Positions 5,705-11,883 of a DNA stretch of 12,003 nucleotides are shown here, piece after piece. The stretch comes from an uncultured bacterium. Lineage in GTDB: Bacteria; Cyanobacteriota; Vampirovibrionia; Gastranaerophilales; Gastranaerophilaceae. The position numbers and the translations under genes are program-made. The stretch's first letter is position 1; each line of letters starts with the position of its first letter. The stretch covers positions 1 to 12,003 of the forward strand of contig CASGAK010000075.1 in the NCBI GenBank assembly GCA_949299435.1, read 5' to 3'. A model generated the notes under the pieces. The model was not told where the DNA came from, did not search any database, and saw only the letters and a program-made list of their open reading frames with translations.

Positions 5705-7255
5705 TTATTTTTTATTTTTAAAATCAACTTTTAATAAAAACCCTAAAGGTATCATGCAAAAAGCAACCAATGCAAAAAGAGCAAACACATCAGAATATGC
5801 AAAAATTTTAGCTTGCACAATCAACTGTTTATAATACACAGCCCCAGCCTTGTGCATAGCTGCAAATTCAGGTAATCCAGTCATAAACTTATGAGTCATA
5901 ACAGAAAGTCTTTGAAAAAACACAGGATTACTAGCAGCTAAATTTCCAACAAGATGTGTCTGATGGGCTTGAGAAAGCCTAGCTACCATAGTAGAAGATA
6001 ACGAAATACTCAGTACAGTCGCGACGCATTTTGCCAAACTATGCAGTCCTGCACCATTAGACAATTCCGTCTTTGGCAAAGTTCCAAGAACTAAACCTGA
6101 TATCGGTATGAAAGTTAATATAACACCCACACCTAAAATAACATTAGGTAATACAATAAACCCGAATGAAGTCATTAACGTTAAATTTGTATAATAATAC
6201 GTGGATAGCCCGATAAAGAAAAATCCAATTGCGATCAAAATTCTATTGTCAAATTTAGCAACCAATTTATCAATTATACACAGCATAACAAGACAAGATA
6301 TAACCCTAGGAGCAAGAGAAAGCCCGCTTAAATAAGCTGTATATCCCATAATACTTTGCAAATACTTAGGCAAAAGTACAATGGTTACATAAATAATCAT
6401 ATTAACGAACGCACCCAAATAAGTGCCTATTGCGAAGTTTTTATCTTTTAAAATTCTGACATTAACCATAGGATCATCATTTTCAATTTCCCAAACAATA
6501 AAAAATACAAAGGAAAATACCGAAATTCCAGTGAGCCAACAAATCCAAGTCGTATCAAACCAATTGAACTGCTCCCCTTTATCCAATACAACCTGCATGG
6601 AAAAAAGCCAAACAGAAAGCAGAATTAAACCACCTATGTCAACTTTTTTGGGCTTTACCCTGTTTTCTTTTTCGGGAATAAAAAAGTGAATTAAAAAACA
6701 AGAAATAATTCCGACAGGAATATTTGTCAAATAAATCCATTGCCAACTAGAATTATCAACAATAAACCCTCCGACAGTCGGCCCCATAATTGATGATACC
6801 ATAACAGCAAGGGCAAACAAAGCCATTGCTCGCCCCCTTTGCTCAAATGGGAAACAGGAAATTAAAATTGCTTGCGAAATAGGCATCAAAGGTCCACCTC
6901 CGATTCCTTGCACAACCCTGCCTAATACCATCATATTCAGACTCGGTGCAAAAGCACACATAGCAGATCCTATAGTAAAAATCGCAATAAAAGTTTTTAA
7001 AAAATTTACACGCCCCATATAATTTTCAAACCATGCCGTAAGCGGTAAAAGTATTGCATTTGCGACCATATAACTTGTAATTACCCAATTTGCCTCATCT
7101 AAAGTTGCACCAAAATAACCTGCGATATGAGGAATTGCAACGTTAGTCTCCGATGTAGCGAGCATTGCGAACGCTGTCGGGAAAAGAATTGTGATTGAAA
7201 CCAACCATACCGGTATTTTTTTTATGTCTTCATTTACTAGGGTTTGTGTAACCAT
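5705..7255 (-). CDS. EmrB/QacA-type DHA2 family MFS drug exporter
   Basis: The 516-residue inner-membrane protein has the length and about 14 hydrophobic segments of the DHA2 (EmrB) drug:proton antiporters. Visible family elements: NVAIPHIAGYFG after TM1 (38-49), NWVITSYMVANAI (56-68), GR-x-NFLK (81-87), the RVVQGIGGGPLMP motif (113-125), and antiporter motif C GPTVGG (158-163). In TM1 the position of the usual DHA2 Asp (LDST in EmrB) reads as A33, with E36 three residues later; whether this changes proton coupling is unknown. EmrB normally partners with an EmrA membrane-fusion protein, but none is next to it; the downstream gene is a nitroreductase. There is no Shine-Dalgarno, and TAGAAT lies 5 nt upstream of the ATG. 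Confidence 0.92.
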   Translation of the reverse strand: MVTQTLVNEDIKKIPVWLVSITILFPTAFAMLATSETNVAIPHIAGYFGATLDEANWVITSYMVANAILLPLTAWFENYMGRVNFLKTFIAIFTIGSAMCAFAPSLNMMVLGRVVQGIGGGPLMPISQAILISCFPFEQRGRAMALFALAVMVSSIMGPTVGGFIVDNSSWQWIYLTNIPVGIISCFLIHFFIPEKENRVKPKKVDIGGLILLSVWLFSMQVVLDKGEQFNWFDTTWICWLTGISVFSFVFFIVWEIENDDPMVNVRILKDKNFAIGTYLGAFVNMIIYVTIVLLPKYLQSIMGYTAYLSGLSLAPRVISCLVMLCIIDKLVAKFDNRILIAIGFFFIGLSTYYYTNLTLMTSFGFIVLPNVILGVGVILTFIPISGLVLGTLPKTELSNGAGLHSLAKCVATVLSISLSSTMVARLSQAHQTHLVGNLAASNPVFFQRLSVMTHKFMTGLPEFAAMHKAGAVYYKQLIVQAKIFAYSDVFALFALVAFCMIPLGFLLKVDFKNKK

Positions 7256-7260
7256 ATTCT

Positions 7261-7266
7261 ATTCTA
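7261..7266 (-). promoter_or_regulatory. -10 element (TAGAAT) directly upstream of the exporter start
   Basis: On the minus strand TAGAAT (7266-7261) is followed by 5 nt and the ATG at 7255; a second overlapping TAGAAT abuts the ATG. No SD and no strong -35 are visible. It would drive the exporter-nitroreductase operon. Confidence 0.4.
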
Positions 7267-7330
7267 ACACCATAAATATTAAAAATAATGAAATCTAAAA
7301 AATCTTAAAAAAAATTTAATATAAAAGATA

Positions 7331-7358
7331 TTTACATTTCATATTCAAGTTTTAGAAT
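7331..7358 (+). promoter_or_regulatory. Promoter TTTACA-16-TAGAAT
   Basis: TTTACA (7331-7336), a 16-nt spacer, and TAGAAT (7353-7358). Transcription would start near 7365, right at the GGAG Shine-Dalgarno (7366-7369), giving a leader of only about 12 nt before the ATG at 7377. Confidence 0.6.
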
Positions 7359-7376
7359 AAAACTCGGAGATATGAA

Positions 7377-7901
7377 ATGATTACCCCTTTTCAAAAAAGA
7401 TTTAAAGACCTATGTATGAAGCTGGGCAAAAATAATGATGCTTTATATGGAGCATTAACAATCGCAGCATCAAAGGGGATTTTACGTCCGACCTTTACAA
7501 TGATGGACAAAAAACAGGAGAAAAATTCCAGAACATACACAGCATTCAGGGAAGGACTTACAGGAGCTGTTGCTTTTTGCTCTTATCTTGTAACTAATAA
7601 AGGTGTAGAAAAACTTGCTCACCACATAGCACAAAACACAAACAAACTTGACAAACTACCTCAAATGAAATCCACTCTATCACTAATAAGTGTGAGCTTA
7701 ACTGCTTTATTTATAATTCCTTGGATATGTAATTATGCTACAAAACCTCTTTTAGATAAAATTCAAGGCAATACAAATAAATCCAGCATTACACCGAAAA
7801 AAACATTAAATAAAACAAGTAAACCGACTTTTCAAAGTCTTTATTACGGTAAAATGTACAACAATTTTAATCCTGGTATGAGAATAGGAGGCGGTCTATG
7901 A
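7377..7901 (+). CDS. Small two-TM protein, lineage-type family (first of an overlapping pair)
   Basis: A 174-residue protein with no named function. The N-terminal part contains an RP...MMDK motif (37-45), an SRTYTAFREGL stretch (51-61) leading into a hydrophobic segment (about 60-73), a short polar linker, a second hydrophobic segment (about 101-119) ending near KPLL, and a Lys/Asn/Thr-rich polar tail. The same order, with similar spacing, occurs in the next gene (RP...MLDK, TRKYAATKEGL), so they are probably paralogues. The start has a good Shine-Dalgarno (GGAG, 7-nt gap). Its TGA overlaps the ATG of the next gene by 4 bp (ATGA), indicating translational coupling and joint function, perhaps as a heteromeric membrane complex (inference). 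Confidence 0.75.
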   Translation: MITPFQKRFKDLCMKLGKNNDALYGALTIAASKGILRPTFTMMDKKQEKNSRTYTAFREGLTGAVAFCSYLVTNKGVEKLAHHIAQNTNKLDKLPQMKSTLSLISVSLTALFIIPWICNYATKPLLDKIQGNTNKSSITPKKTLNKTSKPTFQSLYYGKMYNNFNPGMRIGGGL

Positions 7902-8527
7902 TAGATAAAGTCGCAAACATTCTCACAAATCCAGCATTTGCAAACTTTGCAATGAATACAAAATATACCGTCACAACTGAATCCATTTTCAAAGCAACGG
8001 GACGCCCTGCTGCTATTATGCTTGATAAAAATGTAGATCTTGATACAAGAAAATACGCAGCAACCAAAGAAGGTCTATATCAACTGCTATGTTTAGGAAT
8101 TTATCTTACAATGATTCCATTGGTATTTAAAAAATACGGATTTAAAATAGCTCAAAAAATCCTTAAAAATGACAAAGATTTACCCAAATTTAAAGATGCT
8201 GATGAATATCTGACTTATGCAAAACTGGCATCTCTAAAAAAATCAGAAAGATATGATGAAAAACTCTTATCTAAGATTTCTGATACTTTAAAAACAGAAG
8301 AAAATGACTCTTTGACACTTAAACAGCACTTACTGAATGATGATACTCCCCCTGAATTTCCTGTAGCAAAAGGGGCTATTGAACTTAGTAATCTGGTAGG
8401 AACCGTAATCGGACTTGCTTGGATTGCTTCAGAGTTAAGCAATCATATTTTACACCCGATTATGAGAATTCTGGGTTTTGAAGATTCGAAAAAAGCTGCA
8501 GCTAATAAAATTGATACAAAAGCATAA
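7898..8527 (+). CDS. Small two-TM protein, lineage-type family (second of the pair)
   Basis: A 209-residue paralogue of the preceding protein. It has GRPAAIMLDK (35-44), TRKYAATKEGL (50-60), a hydrophobic segment (about 60-77), a charged linker (about 85-155) rich in Lys, Asp and Glu, and a second hydrophobic segment (about 163-180) followed by HPIMRILGF (186-194). No enzyme motif, lipobox or signal cleavage site is visible. Translation starts in a 4-bp overlap with the previous gene. It has the strongest Shine-Dalgarno of the window (AGGAGG 7886-7891, 6-nt gap). From memory, proteins of this type recur in Gastranaerophilales genomes, but I cannot confirm that here, and the function is unknown. 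Confidence 0.78.
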   Translation: MIDKVANILTNPAFANFAMNTKYTVTTESIFKATGRPAAIMLDKNVDLDTRKYAATKEGLYQLLCLGIYLTMIPLVFKKYGFKIAQKILKNDKDLPKFKDADEYLTYAKLASLKKSERYDEKLLSKISDTLKTEENDSLTLKQHLLNDDTPPEFPVAKGAIELSNLVGTVIGLAWIASELSNHILHPIMRILGFEDSKKAAANKIDTKA

Positions 8528-8559
8528 CAAAGAAAGGTTAAATTAAAAAAGGTGAATAA

Positions 8560-8856
8560 ATGAGTGTATTTGAAGCTGGAATGATGGTATGTTTTGGAAT
8601 AAGCTGGCCTGTAGCTGCACTAAAAACATATAAAAGCAAATGTGTACATGGTAAAAGTATTCATTTTTCTATGCTCATACTCTTAGGGTATATTTGCGGT
8701 ATAGCACACAAAATTCTTGATAATATGGATTGGGTATTTTGGCTATATATATTAAACACAATCTTTTTACTCATTGATATGTACCTTTATTGGCTATACA
8801 AAGATAACAACGCTCCGATTTCGGAAATTAATAGAAACACAGAAAACTTAAACTAA
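8560..8856 (+). CDS. SemiSWEET/PQ-loop-like small membrane protein
   Basis: A 98-residue protein with three hydrophobic helices at roughly 5-22, 36-53 and 58-80 and a short polar tail, the size and topology of bacterial SemiSWEET half-transporters. The SWPVAALKTYKSK motif (15-27) matches the PQ-loop position at the end of helix 1, with Trp-Pro instead of Pro-Gln. GKS-x-x-F follows (31-36), and N66 in helix 3 sits where SemiSWEETs carry the substrate-pocket Asn. Such proteins dimerise to move small sugars across the inner membrane; other PQ-loop proteins carry different substrates, so sugar transport is an inference. AGGTGA (8550-8555) gives a Shine-Dalgarno 4 nt from the ATG. It follows the two-TM pair by 32 bp and may share its transcript. 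Confidence 0.65.
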   Translation: MSVFEAGMMVCFGISWPVAALKTYKSKCVHGKSIHFSMLILLGYICGIAHKILDNMDWVFWLYILNTIFLLIDMYLYWLYKDNNAPISEINRNTENLN

Positions 8857-8861
8857 ATCTA

Positions 8862-8890
8862 TTTTCAAAAACTTTGCTTCCTGCTATAAT
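8862..8890 (+). promoter_or_regulatory. Promoter TTTTCA-17-TATAAT
   Basis: TTTTCA (8862-8867), a 17-nt spacer, and a perfect TATAAT (8885-8890). The predicted start near 8897 leaves a leader of about 18 nt holding a strong Shine-Dalgarno (GGAAGGAG, 8897-8904). It gives the DXS-like gene its own transcript. Confidence 0.55.
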
Positions 8891-8914
8891 TTTAGAGGAA
8901 GGAGAGTTAAAAAA

Positions 8915-10681
8915 ATGATTTTAGATAAAATTAATAACCCGAAAGATTTAAAAACACTTTCACAGGAAGATTTGAATAAATTAGCAGAGGAAATTCGTCC
9001 TTTAATAATAAAAAAAGTAAATGCAATCGGCGGGCATATGGGACCTAATTTAGGTATAATAGAGGCGACTATTGCAATGCATTATGTATTCAATTCACCT
9101 CAAGATAAGTTTGTTTTTGATGTATCCCACCAATGCTACACACACAAAATTTTAACAGGTAGAAAAGACGGCTTTACAAATCCTGAAAATTACTACAAAT
9201 ATACAGGCTATACAGCACCAGAGGAAAGCCCACATGACATATTCAAAGTCGGGCACACATCTACGTCCGTAAGTCTTGCAACAGGACTTGCAAAATCCAG
9301 AGATTTAAAAGGCGAAAAAGGAAATGTAATTGCTCTAATCGGTGATGGTTCTTTAAGTGGTGGTGAGGCTTTTGAAGGATTTGATAACGCAGCTGATTTA
9401 GGCAGCAACATTATAATCATTGTAAACGACAATGAAATGTCCATAGCAGAAAACCATGGCGGACTTTATAAAAATCTCAAAACACTAAGAGATACAAAGG
9501 GCAAAGCTGAATTAAATTTCTTTAAATCCCTAGGCTTTGATTACTACTACGTAGAAGAAGGAAACAATATCGAAAAACTTATTGAAGCATTCAATAAAGT
9601 AAAAGATATTAACCACCCAACTGTTGTACACATAAGAACTTTAAAAGGTAAAGGGCTCCAAATAGCAGAAACTCACAAAGAAGCTTTTCACTGGATTATG
9701 CCCGGGACTCTTGATGAAAAACCTGAAAAAATTTGTAAAATAGAAGATTACAACTCTATTACAAATGAGTATCTTTATAAAAAAGCCCAAGAGGATAAAA
9801 CTCTAATAGTAATTAATCCGGCAACACCGGGAGTTCATGGCTTTACACCTGAATTCAGAGAAAAAATGGGCAGCCAATACACTGATGTAGGTATTGCAGA
9901 AGAACACGCAATTGCTTATGCTTCAGCTCTTGCAAAAGATGGAGCAAAATCCGTACTTGCAGTTATGAGCTCATTTTTACAAAGGACTTATGACCAATTA
10001 TCCCAAGACCTTGCACTTAATAAATCTCCAATTACAATGCTTGTATACTGGGGAGGAATTTCTGGAGCAGATGCTACACACCTTTGCACGTTTGATATAC
10101 CTTTAATCAGCAACATTCCAAATCTTGTATATCTTGCACCCACCTGCAAAGAAGAATATATGAAAATGCTTACTTGGTCAGTAGATCAAAATGAATTTCC
10201 TGTTGCAATAAGAATTCCGACAGGAGAACTAATTTCAAGCGGTGTCGAAGATAATACAGACTATTCACAATTGAATAAATTTAAAATTGATACAAAAGGC
10301 GAAAAAATTGCAATTATCGCTCTTGGCTCATTCTTCTCTTTAGGAAAATCTGTAATGGAAGAATTAAGAGAAAAAATGGGCATAAATGCAACACTAATCA
10401 ATCCTAAATTCATCACAGGACTTGATAAAGAATTACTTGAAAACTTGAAAAAAGACCACGAAGTTGTGATCACTTTAGAAGACGGACTTCTAAACGGGGG
10501 ATTTGGAGAAAAAATCGCAAGATTTTACGGTAATTCAAATATGAAAGTTCTGAATTTCGGCGGCAAGAAAGAATTTCCTGACAGAGTTCCACTTGATGAA
10601 CTTTATGAAAGATATCACCTTAAAAAAGAACTTATTGTTGAAGATATTACAAATTGCTTATTTGAAAAAAGCTCGGTTTAA
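8915..10681 (+). CDS. DXS-like transketolase-family enzyme, substrate uncertain
   Basis: A full-length, two-domain thiamine-diphosphate enzyme (588 residues) closest in pattern to 1-deoxy-D-xylulose-5-phosphate synthase, which makes DXP from pyruvate and glyceraldehyde 3-phosphate for isoprenoids and thiamine. Conserved: GGH41 (H49 in E. coli DXS), DVSHQ-x-Y-x-HKILTGR (69-83), the GDG (143-145)...NDNEMSI (171-177) cofactor motif, FH259, the catalytic Glu in IAEEHA (E329), FLQR-x-YDQ (354-361), and D386 and H389. Differences: the DGHD motif is EEGNN (214-218), about 30 residues are missing before it, and the two substrate-phosphate arginines (E. coli R420 and R478) are W379 and T436. It may therefore be a DXS paralogue using another acceptor rather than the housekeeping enzyme. 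It has its own promoter and ends in an intrinsic terminator. Confidence 0.85.
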   Translation: MILDKINNPKDLKTLSQEDLNKLAEEIRPLIIKKVNAIGGHMGPNLGIIEATIAMHYVFNSPQDKFVFDVSHQCYTHKILTGRKDGFTNPENYYKYTGYTAPEESPHDIFKVGHTSTSVSLATGLAKSRDLKGEKGNVIALIGDGSLSGGEAFEGFDNAADLGSNIIIIVNDNEMSIAENHGGLYKNLKTLRDTKGKAELNFFKSLGFDYYYVEEGNNIEKLIEAFNKVKDINHPTVVHIRTLKGKGLQIAETHKEAFHWIMPGTLDEKPEKICKIEDYNSITNEYLYKKAQEDKTLIVINPATPGVHGFTPEFREKMGSQYTDVGIAEEHAIAYASALAKDGAKSVLAVMSSFLQRTYDQLSQDLALNKSPITMLVYWGGISGADATHLCTFDIPLISNIPNLVYLAPTCKEEYMKMLTWSVDQNEFPVAIRIPTGELISSGVEDNTDYSQLNKFKIDTKGEKIAIIALGSFFSLGKSVMEELREKMGINATLINPKFITGLDKELLENLKKDHEVVITLEDGLLNGGFGEKIARFYGNSNMKVLNFGGKKEFPDRVPLDELYERYHLKKELIVEDITNCLFEKSSV

Positions 10682-10695
10682 CATCGGGCTTTTTT
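10665..10695 (+). terminator. Intrinsic terminator overlapping the stop codon of the DXS-like gene
   Basis: GCTCG (10671-10675), a 9-nt loop containing the TAA stop, and CGGGC (10685-10689) pair with one G-T wobble. The stem is extended by AAAAAA (10665-10670) against TTTTTT (10690-10695). A T run on one strand and an A run on the other mean it could work in both directions. The left arm lies in the last codons of the gene. Confidence 0.85.
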
Positions 10696-10741
10696 CGAAT
10701 TAATCAAGTTTTTTTATGATTAAAATTTTCAAAATAGAATA

Positions 10742-10747
10742 TATAAT
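10742..10747 (+). promoter_or_regulatory. -10 element (TATAAT) directly upstream of the 10754 start
   Basis: TATAAT (10742-10747) lies 6 nt before the ATG at 10754, just after the terminator of the previous gene, so a new transcript must start here. The best -35 (ATTAAA, 10719-10724, 17-nt spacer) is weak. No Shine-Dalgarno is present, so a leaderless mRNA is predicted. Confidence 0.5.
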
Positions 10748-10753
10748 AGAAAA

Positions 10754-11143
10754 ATGAATAAAATTTTATTGATATTAATTATTATAAATTTAGCAATGCC
10801 TGTATTTGCTGGCAGCACACCCAAAAATCACAAATATTTTGAAAAAGACTATCAAAATTTTTGGTGCAAAGTAAATAACGGTACAACTGAGTATATCTTG
10901 CAGGACAAGGCAAGAGTAGATTGCGTTACTCAAACACATGCTATAGAATTTGATTTTGCAAAAAAATGGGCTGAAAGTATCGGACAAGCACTGTACTACG
11001 GATATCAATTAAACAAAAAACCGGGTATTGTATTAATTTCCGAAGACGGACAAAAAGATGAAAAATATATTAACAGGGTAAAAGCAATTGCAAATACACA
11101 TAATATAGATTTGTGGATAATTACACCCGATGAAATGAATTAA
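10754..11143 (+). CDS. Exported protein with PD-(D/E)XK nuclease-like residues
   Basis: A 129-residue protein with a clear signal peptide: K3, a hydrophobic core at 4-15, and a VFA|GS cleavage site after residue 19. The mature part of about 110 residues has a short nuclease-like core: E46, RVD (D56), AIEFD (E65 and D67), KKW (K71) and Q78, followed by a beta strand GIVLISEDG and an alternating C-terminal IDLWIITPDE. This resembles the Asp-(x)n-Glu-x-Lys layout of the PD-(D/E)XK superfamily, but with Asp at the usual Lys position and a possible relocated Lys (K71). Two cysteines (38 and 57) could form a disulfide outside the cytoplasm. Activity is not proven; it might be a periplasmic DNA-handling protein. 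It is preceded by a terminator and a TATAAT 6 nt before the ATG. Confidence 0.7.
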   Translation: MNKILLILIIINLAMPVFAGSTPKNHKYFEKDYQNFWCKVNNGTTEYILQDKARVDCVTQTHAIEFDFAKKWAESIGQALYYGYQLNKKPGIVLISEDGQKDEKYINRVKAIANTHNIDLWIITPDEMN

Positions 11144-11185
11144 CATATAAAATATAGTCGTTTTAATATTAAAAAGGTAATAATT

Positions 11186-11764
11186 ATGGAGAATATATTC
11201 AATACAGCAAATGATTTACAAAATTTTATTATAAATTGGCTTGAAAATTACAAAGAAGCCCCATTCGACTGTGAATATGATTTCCAATTATCTCTTGCAT
11301 TTGAGTTTAAAGAAAAAGATAAAAACCTTAAAATAGGATTCGAAAAATACATATATACACCAGAAATTTCTACAAGCACCCCTAAACGTTGTGATATTAT
11401 TGTCAGAACACAAAACGGTAAAAACATCTTTATTGAATTGAAATACATAAACCACGATAAAAAACATCAAAAAAGCTCTTATAATTCAAGAATATCTTTC
11501 ATCGAAAATATAAAAAGATTAAAAAATGATATTTACAATCCTCAAAATGAATTTGATAAAAATTCAAAAAAATATTGCATTTTTTTAACTAATAAACCGG
11601 TTATATTTGAGCCTAAAAAAGTTATCGATGAAAAATGGCATGATTACGTAAAAGAATTTCATAAAAATTTTACAAACGAAGAAAATCATTGGCAAAATGT
11701 AAATGGAATAAATTTTAAAGGGTTTAAGATTTTGGTAGCTGATGCGGATAACTACAATTTTTAA
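11186..11764 (+). CDS. PD-(D/E)XK nuclease-like cytoplasmic protein
   Basis: A 192-residue soluble protein with no signal peptide. The core reads CDIIV (D70), 13 residues, then IELKY (E84, K86), the classic D-x(n)-E-x-K metal site of restriction-endonuclease-like folds. Upstream E30 and Q34 in an EYDFQLSLAFEF helix and E53 could complete the site. The C-terminal half (about 100-192) contains FIENIKRLKNDI and YCIFLTNKPV, consistent with the helix and strand that follow the core in this superfamily. No methyltransferase or helicase is adjacent, so a classical restriction pair is not evident within the window. AAGG (11174-11177) 8 nt upstream serves as Shine-Dalgarno. It lies 42 bp after the exported protein and may share its transcript. 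Confidence 0.7.
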   Translation: MENIFNTANDLQNFIINWLENYKEAPFDCEYDFQLSLAFEFKEKDKNLKIGFEKYIYTPEISTSTPKRCDIIVRTQNGKNIFIELKYINHDKKHQKSSYNSRISFIENIKRLKNDIYNPQNEFDKNSKKYCIFLTNKPVIFEPKKVIDEKWHDYVKEFHKNFTNEENHWQNVNGINFKGFKILVADADNYNF

Positions 11765-11772
11765 TCATTTTG

Positions 11773-11814
11773 TTTCCTTAAACCTCGCAGGAAAAACTTT
11801 ATAGTGATTTTTCC
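11773..11814. repeat. Two mutually exclusive weak hairpins downstream of the nuclease-like gene
   Basis: TTTCCT (11773-11778) can pair with AGGAAA (11789-11794), or GGAAAAA (11790-11796) can pair with TTTTTCC (11808-11814). The two share the AGGAAA arm, so only one can form. Both are AT-rich and neither is a convincing terminator alone. Confidence 0.3.
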
Positions 11815-11827
11815 ATATCAACCTGAT

Positions 11828-11839
11828 ATATGACCATAT
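11828..11839. promoter_or_regulatory. Palindrome ATATG-AC-CATAT next to the -35 of the regulator gene
   Basis: A perfect 5+5 bp inverted repeat with a 2-bp centre ends one base before the TTGACA hexamer of the promoter for the gene at 11884. The position suits an operator, possibly autoregulatory, but AT-rich palindromes of this size also arise by chance. Confidence 0.3.
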
Positions 11840-11867
11840 TTGACATATTATTGTGATACAATAAAGT
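11840..11867 (+). promoter_or_regulatory. Promoter TTGACA-16-TAAAGT
   Basis: A consensus TTGACA (11840-11845), a 16-nt spacer and TAAAGT (11862-11867) precede the AAGGA Shine-Dalgarno (11871-11875) and the ATG at 11884. It would give the regulator its own short-leader transcript. Confidence 0.5.
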
Positions 11868-11883
11868 AAAAAGGAATAAAGAT

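Noticed and set aside
8857..8914. Thiamine diphosphate riboswitch upstream of the thiamine-dependent enzymes
   Set aside because: Only 58 bp precede the DXS-like gene, holding a promoter and an SD, and 1 bp precedes the transketolase half. Neither has room for a riboswitch.
9208..9444. Minus-strand ORF inside the DXS-like gene
   Set aside because: Shadow of a strongly conserved coding frame; no start signals. The same applies to the antisense frames at 1438-1647, 1910-2113, 3048-3263, 3523-3744, 6423-6689, 7867-8067, 8215-8442, 10261-10473, 10790-11008 and 11248-11470.
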